A stretch of DNA of 64,000 nucleotides, from positions 538,095 to 602,094 of the forward strand of contig VWYX01000123.1 of assembly GCA_013396525.1 (NCBI GenBank), given 5' to 3'. Source of the stretch: Chaetorhynchus papuensis. Its lineage: Eukaryota; Chordata; Aves; Passeriformes; Rhipiduridae. Within the stretch, counting starts at the first letter, position 1; each line of letters starts with the position of its first letter. The translations under genes were made by a program, and so were the position numbers. This document shows, piece after piece, positions 1 to 12,799 of the stretch. The notes beneath the pieces were generated by a model. That model had not been told where the DNA came from. It was given only the letters and a program-made list of their open reading frames with translations, and ran no database searches.

Positions 1-1361
1 TCATTTTAGAAACTCTAATGGCTGTTAGATTAGTTGTGAAGAATTATTAAAGGAGGATTAATTGGAATATTTGTCTTTTTTTTCCCCTCCAATGTAATTG
101 CTTATGAAAACCATAACTGATCTGTTTTCTTTCAGTTTTTTTTATAGTCCTGTACCTTTGGTTTTGTGTTTGTACAGTTGTAATATGATTCAATTGCTAA
201 CTTATGTTTTAGTATTGCACTGCATCTTGTGCTCCAAACTCAGGCTGTATAGTTTGTGTGTCAAAATAACTGTATATTATGGAACTAATTCCCTAAGGCT
301 CTATTTCATGCAGTTAAATAATCCTTATCAATTATCAGAGATTGTAAAAGATTAATTCCAAGTCTATGAAATGTAAGCTAGAATTTAATGGGTTCTGGGG
401 AAGACTGTGAATGCCCTTAAATAAAACTCAGCCCTGCCTAGAAGCCCATATTCAATGATTTTAGTGGGAAGCTACTTCCAGCTTGTGGTGTAATACTTGA
501 TCTAAAGCAGATTCAGAAAATCCTGGGCAAAATGTTTCCATTGATTAATTCCATAGCAGATTGGGCCTCACAACTGTTTGCTTTTACTACTTACAGTGGA
601 AGTCTTTATTAATGCAAAAGTACTGAGCTGCTATATAAAACTTCTTGTGCGTGTGTTGCGATTATGGACACATGCTTTTAAGAAATTCCAGATGTTTAAA
701 AAACTGCAGTAAGGAAAAGCCATGGCTGCCTAGAAGCTGTTTTTAAGTAAATGGGAAAAGCCATGGCTGCCTAGAAGCTGTTTTTAAGTAAATGAGGTAT
801 GTTTTTTTGCTCCAGTGAGTAGGTTTGAGTATATTTTAGTATGGAAGCATTCTGTATCTCAGAAGCCTGACAGGTGGTATATGACTGAACACCTTTACCT
901 AGCAAAATATTTGCAATCAAAAGTTTTCTATCTATTTCTGTGACCCATAGTAAACATAGGTGATGGAGAGTAAGCATTTGGACAGCTTGGAGGTAACTTC
1001 CCAGTTCAATTCAGAACCCCTGCCATCTGTTTAGAGCACACAGTTAACGTCTTGATAAGACCAATAAACATTCCCTCTTCTGACTGGTAAAGGCACAATT
1101 TCTGTATTTGGTGTTCTGCCTCATAAAACAAAGGGTTCAGTATGACAGCAGTTTTACTGTTTTTCATAATTGCTTCAATTCATGTTCTGTACCTGCAAGG
1201 TTCTTCGAAAGTAATGATGACAAATCTGTCAACTCTTCTTCTCTCTGGTGCCACTAATAATGTAGAAGATTGCCACAATCTCCTTGTTGTATTTGGGGAA
1301 TATATTCAGTGGCTTGGCTGCTTTGAAAGACAAGTTCTTTACCACTTATCTTCTTTCCCAG
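1..1361 (+). other. CA8: CA8 intron 2 (3' part)
   Basis: Non-coding sequence before the first recognisable CA8 exon. It ends in a pyrimidine-rich acceptor, TTCTTTCCCAG, at 1351-1361. The only structure I see is an exact 41-bp tandem duplication at 713-794. An open frame from 1142 runs into the exon in the correct frame, but its intronic part resembles no CA domain. Confidence 0.85.
713..794. repeat. Exact 41-bp tandem duplication
   Basis: The units 713-753 and 754-794 are identical by eye, each starting GGAAAAGCCATGGCTGCC and ending AAGTAAATG. Absence of any mismatch suggests a recent duplication, or an assembly artefact. Confidence 0.95.
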
Positions 1362-1486
1362 TGTTAATAGGGGGGCCATTACCTCGGGGACATGAGTTTG
1401 AACTACACGATGTTCGATTTCACTGGGGGAGAGAAAACCAGCGTGGTTCTGAACACACGGTTAATTTTAAGGCCTTTCCCATGGAG
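1362..1486 (+). CDS. CA8: CA8 coding exon 3 (residues 98-139)
   Basis: The exon is 125 nt, flanked by TTCCCAG and GTAAGA. It starts with the last two bases of a split Val codon (phase 1) and ends on a complete Glu codon. Its 41 full codons include [12 protein letters not shown] and [18 protein letters not shown], which match human CA8 closely. In the CA fold this is the central beta-sheet with the first two zinc-ligand positions. The sequence reads V-R-F-H-W, so the His94-equivalent ligand (human CA8 residue 116) is Arg while the His96 equivalent (118) is kept. That Arg is the CA8 signature and explains the lack of catalysis. Against human, as I remember it, the changes are Ser100 to Ile, Gln106 to Arg, Tyr113 to His and Glu114 to Asp. 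The paralogues CA10 and CA11 do not have the [13 protein letters not shown] run, so the assignment to CA8 is firm. Confidence 0.97.
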
Positions 1487-2656
1487 GTAAGAGTGCTCTG
1501 CATTGTATAACACCCGTGAAATGCAAAAGATTTTATTTCATAGCATAGAATTCTTGGTAGCCCAAAAGCAACTTCCTTTTAGCTCAGCATGCTTTCTGTT
1601 TTCAACTGCAAAGCTGTCTTCCTGAGGTGTGCTTTAGTGCAGGTGAATTAGGGTATGCATCTGGAATAGAATGCCTCCAGCACTCATCACATTGTATGAT
1701 TAATTGGTCATAAAGTTAACTTGCAGAATTATTAACTTCTTTCTTATTAGTGTTCTAACAAGATCTGCCATTTCAACACTTCCTATGTCACCTTGGCTAA
1801 TAGCTATAGATGGGGAGAACTAGCCACTGGAAATATTTCCATGGTGAGTAATAACAATTTAGGTCAATTTGGAGTAAGTGCAGAGTAATTTGTTCATGAA
1901 ACAGCTTTACACACTTGAAAATTGAAGATTGTGTGATAGTCCTGTGTATGTTCTGCAAGATCTCAAAGAAGTACAAGATTTTGAAATAAAAGCAAAGTGA
2001 TAATACAGTCTTAAAAAATTCAGCTGCTCATGGGGTTCGTATCATAGGCAACACAAAATGCTTGGTCCTATTTCTCCTGCCCTCTAGCAGCAGTTTGTCA
2101 TATTACTTCACTTCTCACTGTCCCATTGCTTATGCCTGTCAAGGAATGGCTTGGAGTATCCCTTAGATCCTGGGTTGCAAGACTAGTTTTAACAGATACC
2201 AACCCTGATGTTTGATGACTTCAGCTTTGCTTTTATCTCATTTGTTGTGCACTATTTGTTTTAAAGAAAGTCAAGATTTTTCAGAGTTCTTTAAGTTATT
2301 TTTGCCTTATTTATCTATCATAATCCCTCATAAGTCTGAAACTGTTTCTTTTTTTTCACTGTGCCCAGTGCTAGGAAATTTATTATTGTAGTGTTCATGA
2401 CTGCCTGACTACTGGAATAGAACTGTCTTATGGAAAACAATATAAAGTTATTAAAGAACATTAAAGCAACTATGCAGAACTAAGTGTAAAAATTTTATGG
2501 ACTTACCTCATCAATCTAATTCTTAGGGTTGTTCAAATAGTTTCTTTCAGAGTTGTGGGTCAAATTTTGGTCTCTGCTATTTGCTATTTTGCACTGGTCC
2601 ATCACAACTCCCCATGTATTTACTCATAGGGGGTTTTCAGGTTGAATTGAATCAGA

Positions 2657-2770
2657 TCATAGAATCATTTAGGTTGGAAAAGATCCTTAAGATCAAAAAG
2701 TCCAACCGGAAACTTAATACTGCCACAGTGCTCCCCTACACCATGGCCCTAAGTGCCACATCTATGTGTA
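2657..2770 (-). mobile_element. CR1 LINE 3'-end fragment
   Basis: On the + strand it begins TCATAGAATCAT and continues GTTGGAAAAGATCCTTAAGA, then AAGTGCCACATCTA. This is the reverse complement of the 3' UTR of an avian CR1 with its 8-bp ATTCTATG tail. It is 5'-truncated, the usual CR1 form. A related copy lies in the opposite orientation at 31321-31476. Confidence 0.85.
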
Positions 2771-3761
2771 GATCCCCGCTGCAGGTTGATTCCAGGCGGG
2801 TCCTGGAAATGCAGAATTGCTTGAATGGGTAAGACTCACCAACCAAAGGGAAGACAAGGGAATGACTTCTGCATCCTGGTTACCTGGCATAATACATACA
2901 ATCTGATTTATATGGGCAGTAAGACCTTCAGGATACTGCAGTGTTCCCCTGAGGAAGGAATTAGCCAATTCATTATGAAATAGCTCTGCTTAGTGCTTTT
3001 CTTCGAGGCTGATCCAGCATGTGGTGGTCGGGAAATATTGATATGAGCTATGCTGAGAAATGTACTTGGGAGTCTATCAGGGTTTCCTGTCTCTTTGTTT
3101 ATTAAGGGTCACTTGCAAACAGTCTTGGTGCTATGTGGGAACAGTCTATTGATAATCTGCAGAAAAGCTAGTATTATCTACTCCAGATCAGTCCAGGGAA
3201 AAATATGCTTGACCCAGGGATGCAAAACAACAAACTTAGTAAGTCATGAAGGGATTTCATCCTTCACCTACTTTAAAAGCAGTACAACAGCTGCACAAAC
3301 AGAAGTCTGGCACAGTTGAAGAACATCACCTGGAGGTGAGCAAGCCAGTGTTTATCTGTTTCCTGCATCTAAGCAGCTTTCAACTGAACTCTAATTTCCA
3401 ATAAATAATTACTGATGCAAAAATTCTCTTGCAGAAAAAAACCTGATTCATAATGCACTCTAAGTACAGTGTGAATGTTTCATTTTGTAAACAGATAAAT
3501 TCTTATGGCAAAAAATGGCAGGTTTATCATCTCCTGCCCCAAGTTGCAAGAAAGTGCAGAGCAGTTTGTTTGACAGATAAACTGCATTTCCTTCTGCTGT
3601 ATGGACAAAGAGCTGTTATATTAATTCCTTCTCAATTTGTCCAGATCAAATATTATACTTGAGCAATAATAAAACGGGTGCTTGTGGCCACTGTAAATGT
3701 TTATGTAGTACATGTGAGACTCCAGAATGGAAGCTTTGCTGTTTCCATTCCAGGCATAGTC

Positions 3762-3786
3762 TTTTTTTTTTTTTTTTTTTTTTTTT
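3762..3786. repeat. Poly(T) tract, 25 bases
   Basis: An uninterrupted run of T about 120 bp before the SINE. It is not contiguous with any element I can name. It generates a spurious poly-Phe / poly-Lys open frame on both strands. Confidence 0.95.
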
Positions 3787-3907
3787 GTACAATAGCTTTG
3801 ATCAACAGACCTGGAAATCTTGTTCTCTTAGCTTTTGACATTGGTATTGTTTTATACAGTTGTTGGAAACATTCTGAATGTATATTTGCCTTGATTTTCA
3901 CTGGGTT

Positions 3908-4059
3908 TCACAGATTCACAGAATATCCTGACTTGGAAGGGACCCACATCACTCAATGAAGGGATCATCGAGTCCAGCTCTTATGTAAATGACCCGTATG
4001 GGGATTTATTCCACAATCTTGGTGTTATAAGTACCATGCTCTAATCAGCTGAGCTAAGT
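3908..4059 (-). mobile_element. tRNA-Ile-headed SINE with CR1 tail (TguSINE1-like)
   Basis: Read on the minus strand, the head (4059 down to about 3991) aligns along its whole length to a tRNA-Ile gene: TTAGCTCAGCTGATTAGAGC, then an anticodon-arm region, then CCCCATACGGGTC for the acceptor/T-arm side. I count roughly 14 differences in 67 bases. The A-box-like TAGCTCAGCTGA lies at 4045-4056 (minus strand). The B box is degraded (GGAATAAATCC). The tail (3908-3990) is a CR1 3' end with GATCATCGAGTCCA and TTGGAAGGGACCCA. A tRNA-Ile head on a CR1 tail is the published design of the passerine SINE TguSINE1. The family name is from memory. The degraded anticodon loop and B box argue against a functional tRNA. 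Confidence 0.85.
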
Positions 4060-7000
4060 TTGTTGGTTACTGAACACAAACAGCAATTGATGCCTCTTTT
4101 GGTTACATCCAAGCAATCTGGTGTAGTTTAGGCTTTTGTACAAAACAAGCTGGCATTTGTTTGTGAACCAGTGCATGCCTAGAAATATGCTGAGGACCAA
4201 GTGCATAAGTTTGGGTCTTTTTCAAGTGTAACAAATCTAGTAGGACATTTTCCTAAGGAACTGGAAATTATTTCCGTGACAGATGATAAGGGTTCTCATC
4301 TCTTTATGAGAGGAAAACAAGGGGATAAGCAGTAATATGAAAATGGAAGTGCTTGGTTTAAGTGGGTACATTAACAACACAACAGCTTGGCCTAGATTAT
4401 ACACTCTGCTACGCTATTTTAAAACCTGAGCAGTCCTACAGAAATGAGCTTTTAGTTTGAAGAGATCTGAGATGTCTGTCTAAGACTAATTATTGACTGG
4501 AGCAGCAGTCTGGTTTTTTTAGGGCTGAAGACTATACAGCTTTATTTTATTACACTGGACAAAATAGTTGTGTAACAGCTTCAGATTATCAGTGTAATGA
4601 CCTTTGTAAAACATGACTTTGAACAAGAGTGTAATTTTTCGAAGTTTGGAAGACCAATCTTCAATTACTTCCTTAGTCCCTTCATCTTTGGTACCATAAC
4701 TTCTTTTATAGAAGTTAGGCAATATCTTGTATTAGTTGGGTAATATCTTATGTTTCTTAGTGCAAAAATCCATTACTTCTTACTACACAGCTGGGGCCTT
4801 TGCATGTAGTTAGGATATATAGGTTGATGGGGCATTTGGTTAGACTACAAAGCTTGTGTAACCTCTGGAACAGCTTCTTGAACTAATACATATTGTTGAA
4901 AAATGTTGTTCATGTGGCTTGGAGGCTGAATTGTTTCTTAATTTTTGTATGAGGTTCAGCAAAGATGTGTTTTCCACCTTCCTTGACTGAAGACACCAGA
5001 GTGTAGACAGTGATATGCCAGTGTTTCCATTTTCACTGAAAAGATCTGTGTTTGCAGTAAGTCAGGAAAGCAGGACAAAACAATAAATAGTTGTCAAAAG
5101 TAAATACTGTAACACCACTTTTTAAACCAAGGAAAAGCAGAGCTTTGTACGTACCAATACTCCTCTCTCTTTCCCATGAAAACAAGATCATGAAGGCCAT
5201 TCTTGCCCTTTGGCCAGAAATTGGAAGGAAATATTTGTGGGACTTTCTCCAGAAATCCTTCTCACCAAGTAATTCTACAGCATGTAAAACAGTGCTGCTT
5301 TGCCTTTTGGCCAAAGTGACGTTGACCACAACATATGCAAATGTTTAGTAATGGTCTTAACATTGAGAGACTGTTTCTTGCCAGCAAATGGAACAGTGTG
5401 CCAAATACCTGTGCTTTACAGCACAAATTTCCACAGAGCAGTGAAATCCACATTTACACATGTGGTTTACCTGAAGCTGATTTAGCTGTAGGATAGAGAG
5501 GAAACCATTTGGCATCTTTATTCGTCTCCTTGATGCCAAGGGTATGGGTTGGAGGAGAAGGAAAAGCAAATGAAGAATAAGCAAAACTGACTCTTTCCCT
5601 TACCTTTGGTATATAGCAGGGAGATAGAGGAGGACAGGAATGGCAAATTGCTGCTATTTACTTTTGTTGTTAACAAACTGAAATGGGAGCAGCTAAAAAT
5701 GAGTTCCTATTGTATCTGACCTCTGTATAAACACAGCATATTATAGTGCTGGGCTGAATGAACTTACAGTCAAAAAAGAAATGAAAGACAGCAGGAGAAA
5801 GTAAATCACATGATCACATCAATACTGGTTTATGGAAAAAAAAAAAATGTTTTCACTACTTCTGAAATGAAGGGAAACAGGGAGAAAGATGCCTTAAAGT
5901 TGTCTTCCTCTTAGTTACTCAAGTGGTGGTGTGACCAAAGGCACAAACTGACCATAATGGCACAGTTTTTTCCAGGCCGCTGCTCTGAAATAAAACTGTA
6001 CCAGGGAAAATAAAAAGGTTCCTTTCACCACTTGCAATATAACCAGGAGGATAATTCTCTGTAATCCATCCTCTTTAAATTGTAGGATTACATTAGCTGT
6101 GAACCATGTGAAAGCTCTCAGTAGAAGTGGGCTAGCAGAAAATAATTTAAAGAATGTTTCCAAGATGTCCAGGAAGATTAAAAACTATTAATGTCTGTCC
6201 TACATTTTTTGAGTAAAACAGAAGAAAATCCAGTTGCTGGAAGGACCAGGACCAGTTCTGGACAGGAATAAAGGCTGTTCCTTTCTGTTGCATAATGAAG
6301 AGCAGACTAATTAATTCTGTAGACTCTTTCAGAGTAACTGACATACCTGCTGCAATGAAGGTAACATTGTGAAAAACACATATGCTACCCTCGATTTGAT
6401 TTAAACCATGAAGTGTTCCTTTCTTAACAAGAAATGGTGCCTAAAGTACTTATCTAACAGAGTTAAAGCTTTAGGGCTTCAGGTGAGGCTGTTAATATTA
6501 CACTTACCTGCTAAAGTCTTTACAGTCTTCAGCATGAGGTTTTCTCTGTGCCTGGCTCTGAAATCAGGTGTCTGCAGACAGTATACCCCTTTTCTGGCAT
6601 TTCTTGAGGGAAGGTATCACGCTTTCAACACAGAAATTAATTTTTTTGCCAACTTCTAATGTTCTTTGCCAATGCTATTTAACCTTGCCATCTCTTTTAA
6701 TCATTTTCTTATTACCTTATCTGGGCTAAAAAATAAACCCGAGTATTTGTAACTGTATTTGAAGGCCTGGGAAACAGTGTGCTTGTCAGTGTCTCTTCCT
6801 CTTTATTCAGAGACCTACAAGCTGCAGAAGGACTGGGTAGGTGTGAATGGCAAGCAGAATTTAAACCCTGATGACAGCAGTTTCTTTAATAGGACTATGA
6901 TCCAAGTAATAAACTCTAAAAGATAAACAAAGGAGTAAATCCTGTTGCTTTAGTTGGTTGTATTGATTGCCTGCTTGTGAAAAAGATAATTAATTCCACT

Positions 7001-9597
7001 CATGTTGGCAGCACAAGACCTTTGAATGAAGGATATCTTGCCTAGGCACTCATGAATTTAACAGGAGGCAAAAAGAACAGATTCCAGAAGAGTTTGCGTA
7101 GCATCATGCTGAGGTCTGGAACTCTGCTCAGAAGTTGTCCAAGTTTTGTGACGGAAAATTAACTTGTTACTAATAGTCTTGGACAGCCTTCTAAATTTTG
7201 GAATCATTGCAGGTGAACACTCTTAGCTGTGATGAAACACAGTGTGCCTTGTAAGGAAATGAAGACATTTGTGTAATAGCGATATCCTTGACAGGTTATG
7301 AATAAGAGTAATAATTGTTTAAAGTAGATATTTTCATTGGACAGTGTCTAATTTTTGAGGAGAGAATTGTGGAAAAACACAGGAAAATCATGCCAATATT
7401 TAAACAGATGTTTCCAGTTTTGTTTTCTAAATCTCAGTGATTTCTACAAAAGCAATTTTTACATGCTGTGTAGATGCCATTTAGGAATGTAACAATAATA
7501 CTTAGCTTTACACAGCACTCCATGGGCAAAATTTGTCTTAGCACCAATTCCAGGACTGTCAGTGAATTATGTGGGATCCTAGCCCTAAATGTGCAGGTGT
7601 TTATGTAGTTTTCTGCATTTTTCTATGTACCATGCGCTCTGCAATCCTCTAATTGAGGTGACTTCTGTTGGGATTTTTTGTGGTGGGACAAAACTGTGAG
7701 ATCTTTGTCTCCTCCCAATATACAGGGAAACACGAAACCAGCAAGAAGATAAAGAAAAAATTACCATCATTGTAAAAGCACCCATGATCAGCTTATGACT
7801 TCTGAGATTGCTAGTGCTTTAAGTTTCTTTCAGTGTTATATTTTTATTGTTGTTGAGGGTTAATTTGACCTAAGTAGGCACATGCAGTCTCTGGAGTATA
7901 CTTTGTTTTTGGGTAATTTGCCAGTATGAGCTTCGATTGGCCCTTGTTTTGCTCACTCACATATAGTTTTAATTTTTCAGGAATGGACCTCTGTGCTTTC
8001 TTTTGTGAATTCCTGAAAGCAGGTGCAAAAATGGGATGATGTACTAGCACAAACATGCTTTTATCTTGTCTAAGACCTGAAAAAAATTAAGTTAAGCCCT
8101 GTGGAAAAAGATATGCATCTTTAGAGGTAGCAAATGGGATTTCCCTTCTGTCCAAAATCTACAATATATTTATTGGATCGTGGAAGATGTACAAGCTGCC
8201 AGACACCAGGTCAAACAAGAGTGGTGTCAACAGTGTCTACTGAAGCCTCTTTATCTTTCTGTCTGTTTTCTAAGAGTCATTTGAGTTTAGTGTGGAAAAG
8301 TTTTGTGGCCCATATGCACCTAAACCACTTTTGAGGTGGCAGCTGCAACCGTCTGTGATTTGTAACTTCTACCAGGATGGAGAATTTCAGTATTCATTGA
8401 AGAAGTAAATAGCTCAAACTAAAAATGACTGAGCAGAATAGGACAAACTAATAGGAAAAAATTTGCAAGTGGAGAAAAGTTGGGTGAAGGAAGGGAGAAT
8501 GAGAAGGAAATGAGGGGTGACTGAAGAGAGTAACCCTTCTCTGGGCTCCCTGTTCCACCTAATCTCAGTTTATTGGTTTAGTTCTTCCAGAAGCTGCAGG
8601 CAGTCCTCGTGTTTTGCCTGGAATAGAGGTTTTGCACCACATTTTCTTGCAGCCCTGCTGGGCTAAGATAAGTTGTTCAGTTGCAGCCTGTTTGGTGGCA
8701 CTGCATCCTTGTGGAGGCAGGTGTGTAACCTTGGACAGAAGAGCTCTTAGCATACCCTGTCTGTGGTAGCAACAATGACCCTTTTTAAAAATATGTGATT
8801 CTTTTCCATTCCTTGAGCAGATCTGCAGCTTTGCCTTCTCCTTACTCTACTTTCTTACACAATTGTCTTGCTGACAGTGCCTGTATGTGTGGATATAGAG
8901 GGTGCTATCAGGCAACCCTTACAGAAAACTCTGTTCCCAACTCCAGCAGGATGGCTGCTTATGTGGCTCATGCACTTATTTCTGCTGTGACAGAGGACCT
9001 TGTGGAGTCTGTTAGAGGAGAGGACTTCGGAAGTGTATTTAAACCTATTTTGGAACTCAACAAGATTGCTGCTCAAGTCTTTGCCACTTTTCTTGGCTGT
9101 GTGCCCTTGCTGTGATTTGCTGCAGCTGTACATAATTTTCCAGGTTCTGCCATGATCCTTGCTGGCACTCTGCATGTATTTTGCTTCAGTTTCCTGCTGC
9201 CCTGGTTTTCCTATTTGGTTTTCTTTGGCACTTTGCCCTAACCACTAGGCCTAACTGTTTTGCTATCTAAAACTTTTCACTTGTTGAAGAAGAGGAAAGG
9301 AGAGTCCTTATTTTGTTGTTTTCCATGCTGCATGCTTGAGTCAGGACCAGTTCCTAGACTGGCCCCAATGCATAAGTAAATACTCTAAAAACCAGAAGTA
9401 AATAGCTTTCTGATGCTAAACCCAAATTTTGTGTTATTTGTGCTAATGGTGCTCTCATTTCCCTCAAGAGGTAAAGGATGAAACTTGTAGATCATCTAAG
9501 AGCTGAAAACCTTGGGAGGCTTCCACAAGTATTTGCTGTTACGCCTGAGTGCGTCACAAGCACAAATAATGTAATCCTTAAAACATCAGTGCAAGGG

Positions 9598-9765
9598 AGA
9601 TGAGTTCTGCTATTGCCAAGGAACTGGTGAAAAACAAGTTCAAAGGGATTAAATTGTTTGGCCATGGTCACACATGGGGGAGAACTGACTCATGATTCCT
9701 AGATGATCAAATTCTAGTAAGACTTTCAGACACTGTAGTGCTGGAATACCTAACTTAGGTTGTAA
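9598..9765 (-). repeat. MIR-like ancient SINE remnant
   Basis: The + strand GGGATTAAATTGTTTGGCCA followed by TGGTCACACATG resembles the reverse complement of the MIR core (…GTGTGACCTTGGGCAAGT…). The match is short and decayed. Confidence 0.35.
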
Positions 9766-12700
9766 ATCCTGGTTCAGTAATTTAACCACAGGGCTATCTG
9801 ATGCCCTCGTCCATAGACCACACTGTTGTCCATGAGATACTGATCATTCCTGCCTTTTTACTGTCCCAGTGCTAAGCCACATAATGAACTGAACTGGGGA
9901 ACAGCTAAAGTTTAGCAAAGTTTGTGGAGTTCGTGGAACTGTGGAAGAGGAGAAAAGAATAGCACACTATTATGCAATCCACAAAGTTGAAATTCAAGAG
10001 AAAACTGTTGGAGAAGCATCACAAAGTTTATTATTTTGAAGGAAGTTTAGCCAACGTTACAAGAAAAGCAAAACCTGACTGAGTTTCCTAGAGGAGTGTA
10101 TTATGGAAGAGCAACTGCTCACTGGATAACAGTCAAGATTATGACTTAAGGAGATAATATGCAGCTGCACATTCTCATATCTTAAGACAGACCATTACCT
10201 TTGAAACACAGAGAACTGTGGGATTCAAATCAGTTATTAACAAAACTTGGCAAATTAATAGGGAGGGAGTGTTTTCTATTCTGCCTTCATGAGACAATCT
10301 ACCATTGAAAATTAAATTGGTGGTTTAAAACCTTCCACATAGAGACAGTCTGGTTTTAAATCCAAGACAACAGATTGCAGGCAACACTTTGGAACTGGAC
10401 TTGCTTTTATTAAATGCTTATCACATAAATAACACTTCCAGAATTAAATACTTAACTATAGCTCTTTGTGTTTTCTGTCTTTTTGATGATATTGCTAGTC
10501 TGTAATATCATCAACTATCCATCAAGGTCCAGTCTTTTTTCCAAGCTTCACCCTATCTAACTGTGGAGCTATAAAAGCACATGCAGACACAAACATGCAC
10601 CCTCTCAGGCTGGCAAAAACCCGGAGTGAAGGTATGCTGGAGAGTCCTGCAGTAAAACCCCTGGTTTTTCCTTCCTGGCTTTCATATTTCAAAGGAAGGA
10701 AAAAGAAAGGCCTGAAGGTGTGTTTGTTTCTGTTAGCACAGGTAAAGGCAGACCCAGGGCACTTCAGCCTACATGTTTGCTGGGGCCAAACATGGTATCA
10801 GGGAACAATAAGCTGCTCTGTGGTGCTCCTTGCTTCACACGCTGAGCAGAAACTTGGCACGGTGAAGAGCCTGACCTACAAATCTGACAGCAATAACTGT
10901 GTAGCTGTTTAGTTTCTTACTATTAGGTTGATATTGAAAGTTGGCAACATAGAGACAGGGACATTTTGCCTTTTTCAGTCCTTATCTTAACCTGTATACT
11001 TACATTACTGTTAGAAAAATGTTAATTTTGATTAATTCCTGTTTTATTTTAATCTCCTGTGTGTGCCGGTAGACATTAGCTGTGCTTGTAATTTCAAAAG
11101 TGAAGAAAAAATAAATACATACAGATGACAAATTATGTATCCTCAGTTTCCCCTACACCCTATGATGTTTTTGCCAGTGATTTTCCTAAGAAATAGGCAA
11201 GCTTATGTTACGTGTCAGCGGCTTCTGTGGCCACATGAGGAGATAGATGAAAAACATCTATGTTGCAGTTGCATTAACCATGAATATTCTTCTTTTGTTT
11301 ATTTTTTTTAAACCTTTTGGCTTCTTTTCCCAGAACAGAAAGAAGAGCACACGTTGGATTTTTTCGGTTCCCAGTGCTTTTCTTTTTAGCTTACTCTTTG
11401 TAGCTGTCGTGTTTTGAGTTTTTCCATGTACATCACTACTTCCTGCTGTTAATTTCATTTTTTTAATGGACCAGTAGTTCTTAGTGTAAAATGAAATGAG
11501 GATGCTGCATGTGATTAGACTTTTCAAAGGGAACAGATGTTATTAGATGTTGCAATGTTTTTATTATTCTGTTATGTAGAGACTTCTTTAGTGAGTTTGC
11601 CAAAAGAAACTGCAATAATGTTTCCTGAGATGCTGCAAATAATTCAATAGTCCCACTGTTGGTTACCTTTTGAGTGGCACATCTGAAGGTGTGCCACACA
11701 ATTGCTTAGACTGCTTCTGCTTTCACTAGGCTGGCTCTTTTGGAAAGAGAATAGATTTTGGAAGGTGTCCTTGTGGTCCTGTTATGATCCAACAAAAATA
11801 ACTTTATTTTACAGCAGTTCTTCTTTCTTTCAAAGATGTTCGTGGAGAGGAGAGGACCTGAAAGCAAAGGTTCTGGACCACCCTGGTGTCCCAGTCACGC
11901 ATTTGTTCAGCATGTTTTAGCTGTGAATTTAGCTTTTGACCTGAAACATGTAGTATCTCACACTGAGATGGCGAAGTTGTTTGAACAGTATCTCCAGGAT
12001 ACCTTGTGCTCTGCTCCATCTTGATTTATGTGCACCTAATTTCTCTGATCTTAGATTACAGACTTCTTTGTTCAGGGAATGTCATCTTGTTCTGAACATA
12101 CCTGGAGCCTGACGATCAATGAGCAGACTAGATCTGCTCGGTCTTTAACACTTTCAGTAAATTATAACAAGCAGAAGTTCAGCAGAAACTGTGCTTTCTC
12201 GTCTCCTACAGTATATTAATCAGGAGATTTTTAATGCTAACAGTGTTGTCATCTGTTTTCATTGGCACTGCTTTCATTTGTGTCTCTTAGTGGTGAAATT
12301 AGTGTTGCTTTCAAAGATAGGAAAAGAGTTCCCTTTAGGTAATCTTTTTCATTACAATTATCTATGTATGGAATTTTAAAGAGTATTTAAATTATACTGA
12401 AATTCAGTGGCATTTTGGCACCTTATCCAGTATAGAAGCCTTGAAAAATTCAAGTCTGGAAGCATAAACCAAGTGCACTAATTTATAACCTAATGACATT
12501 CTCATCCTCTTCTTCTTCATTTTGCCCAGAGTTTGTGATCTAGTAACTTGCTTCTATTTGCATTTGCATTTTCAAAGGAAGCATGTTTACGTTGACTGAG
12601 CTATAATGTTTAACCATGAAGAATTTGTTACTTTATGGGTATTTGTTTCTTTGTTTTGTGGCATGAAGTATGTACACATATTCTTGCTTCTCCTAAGATA

Positions 12701-12799
12701 TTTTCAAGCAACCTCTGTACCAATTCCATTAACTTCATTTTCCTAAACCTCTCCTTCAGGCTGTTAATAACTAACCTTCTTGTTTTTTAATCACTTTTC

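Noticed and set aside
1142..1361. In-frame ATG and open frame running into CA8 exon 3
   Set aside because: The translation before 1362 does not match the CA domain that should precede residue 98, and a good acceptor sits at 1361. It is intron read-through.
1742..1846. Exon-like stretch ending CCATG|GTGAGTA in intron 3
   Set aside because: No homologous CA8 sequence is missing between exons 3 and 4; the joined frame is complete without it.
3991..4059. Possible functional tRNA-Ile gene on the minus strand
   Set aside because: The anticodon region and the T-loop B box are mutated and it is joined to a CR1 tail, so it is the head of a SINE.
8795..9175. Two overlapping 106-codon frames on opposite strands
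   Set aside because: No recognisable motifs and no splice context. They lie inside a 15.9-kb intron where random frames of this length are expected.
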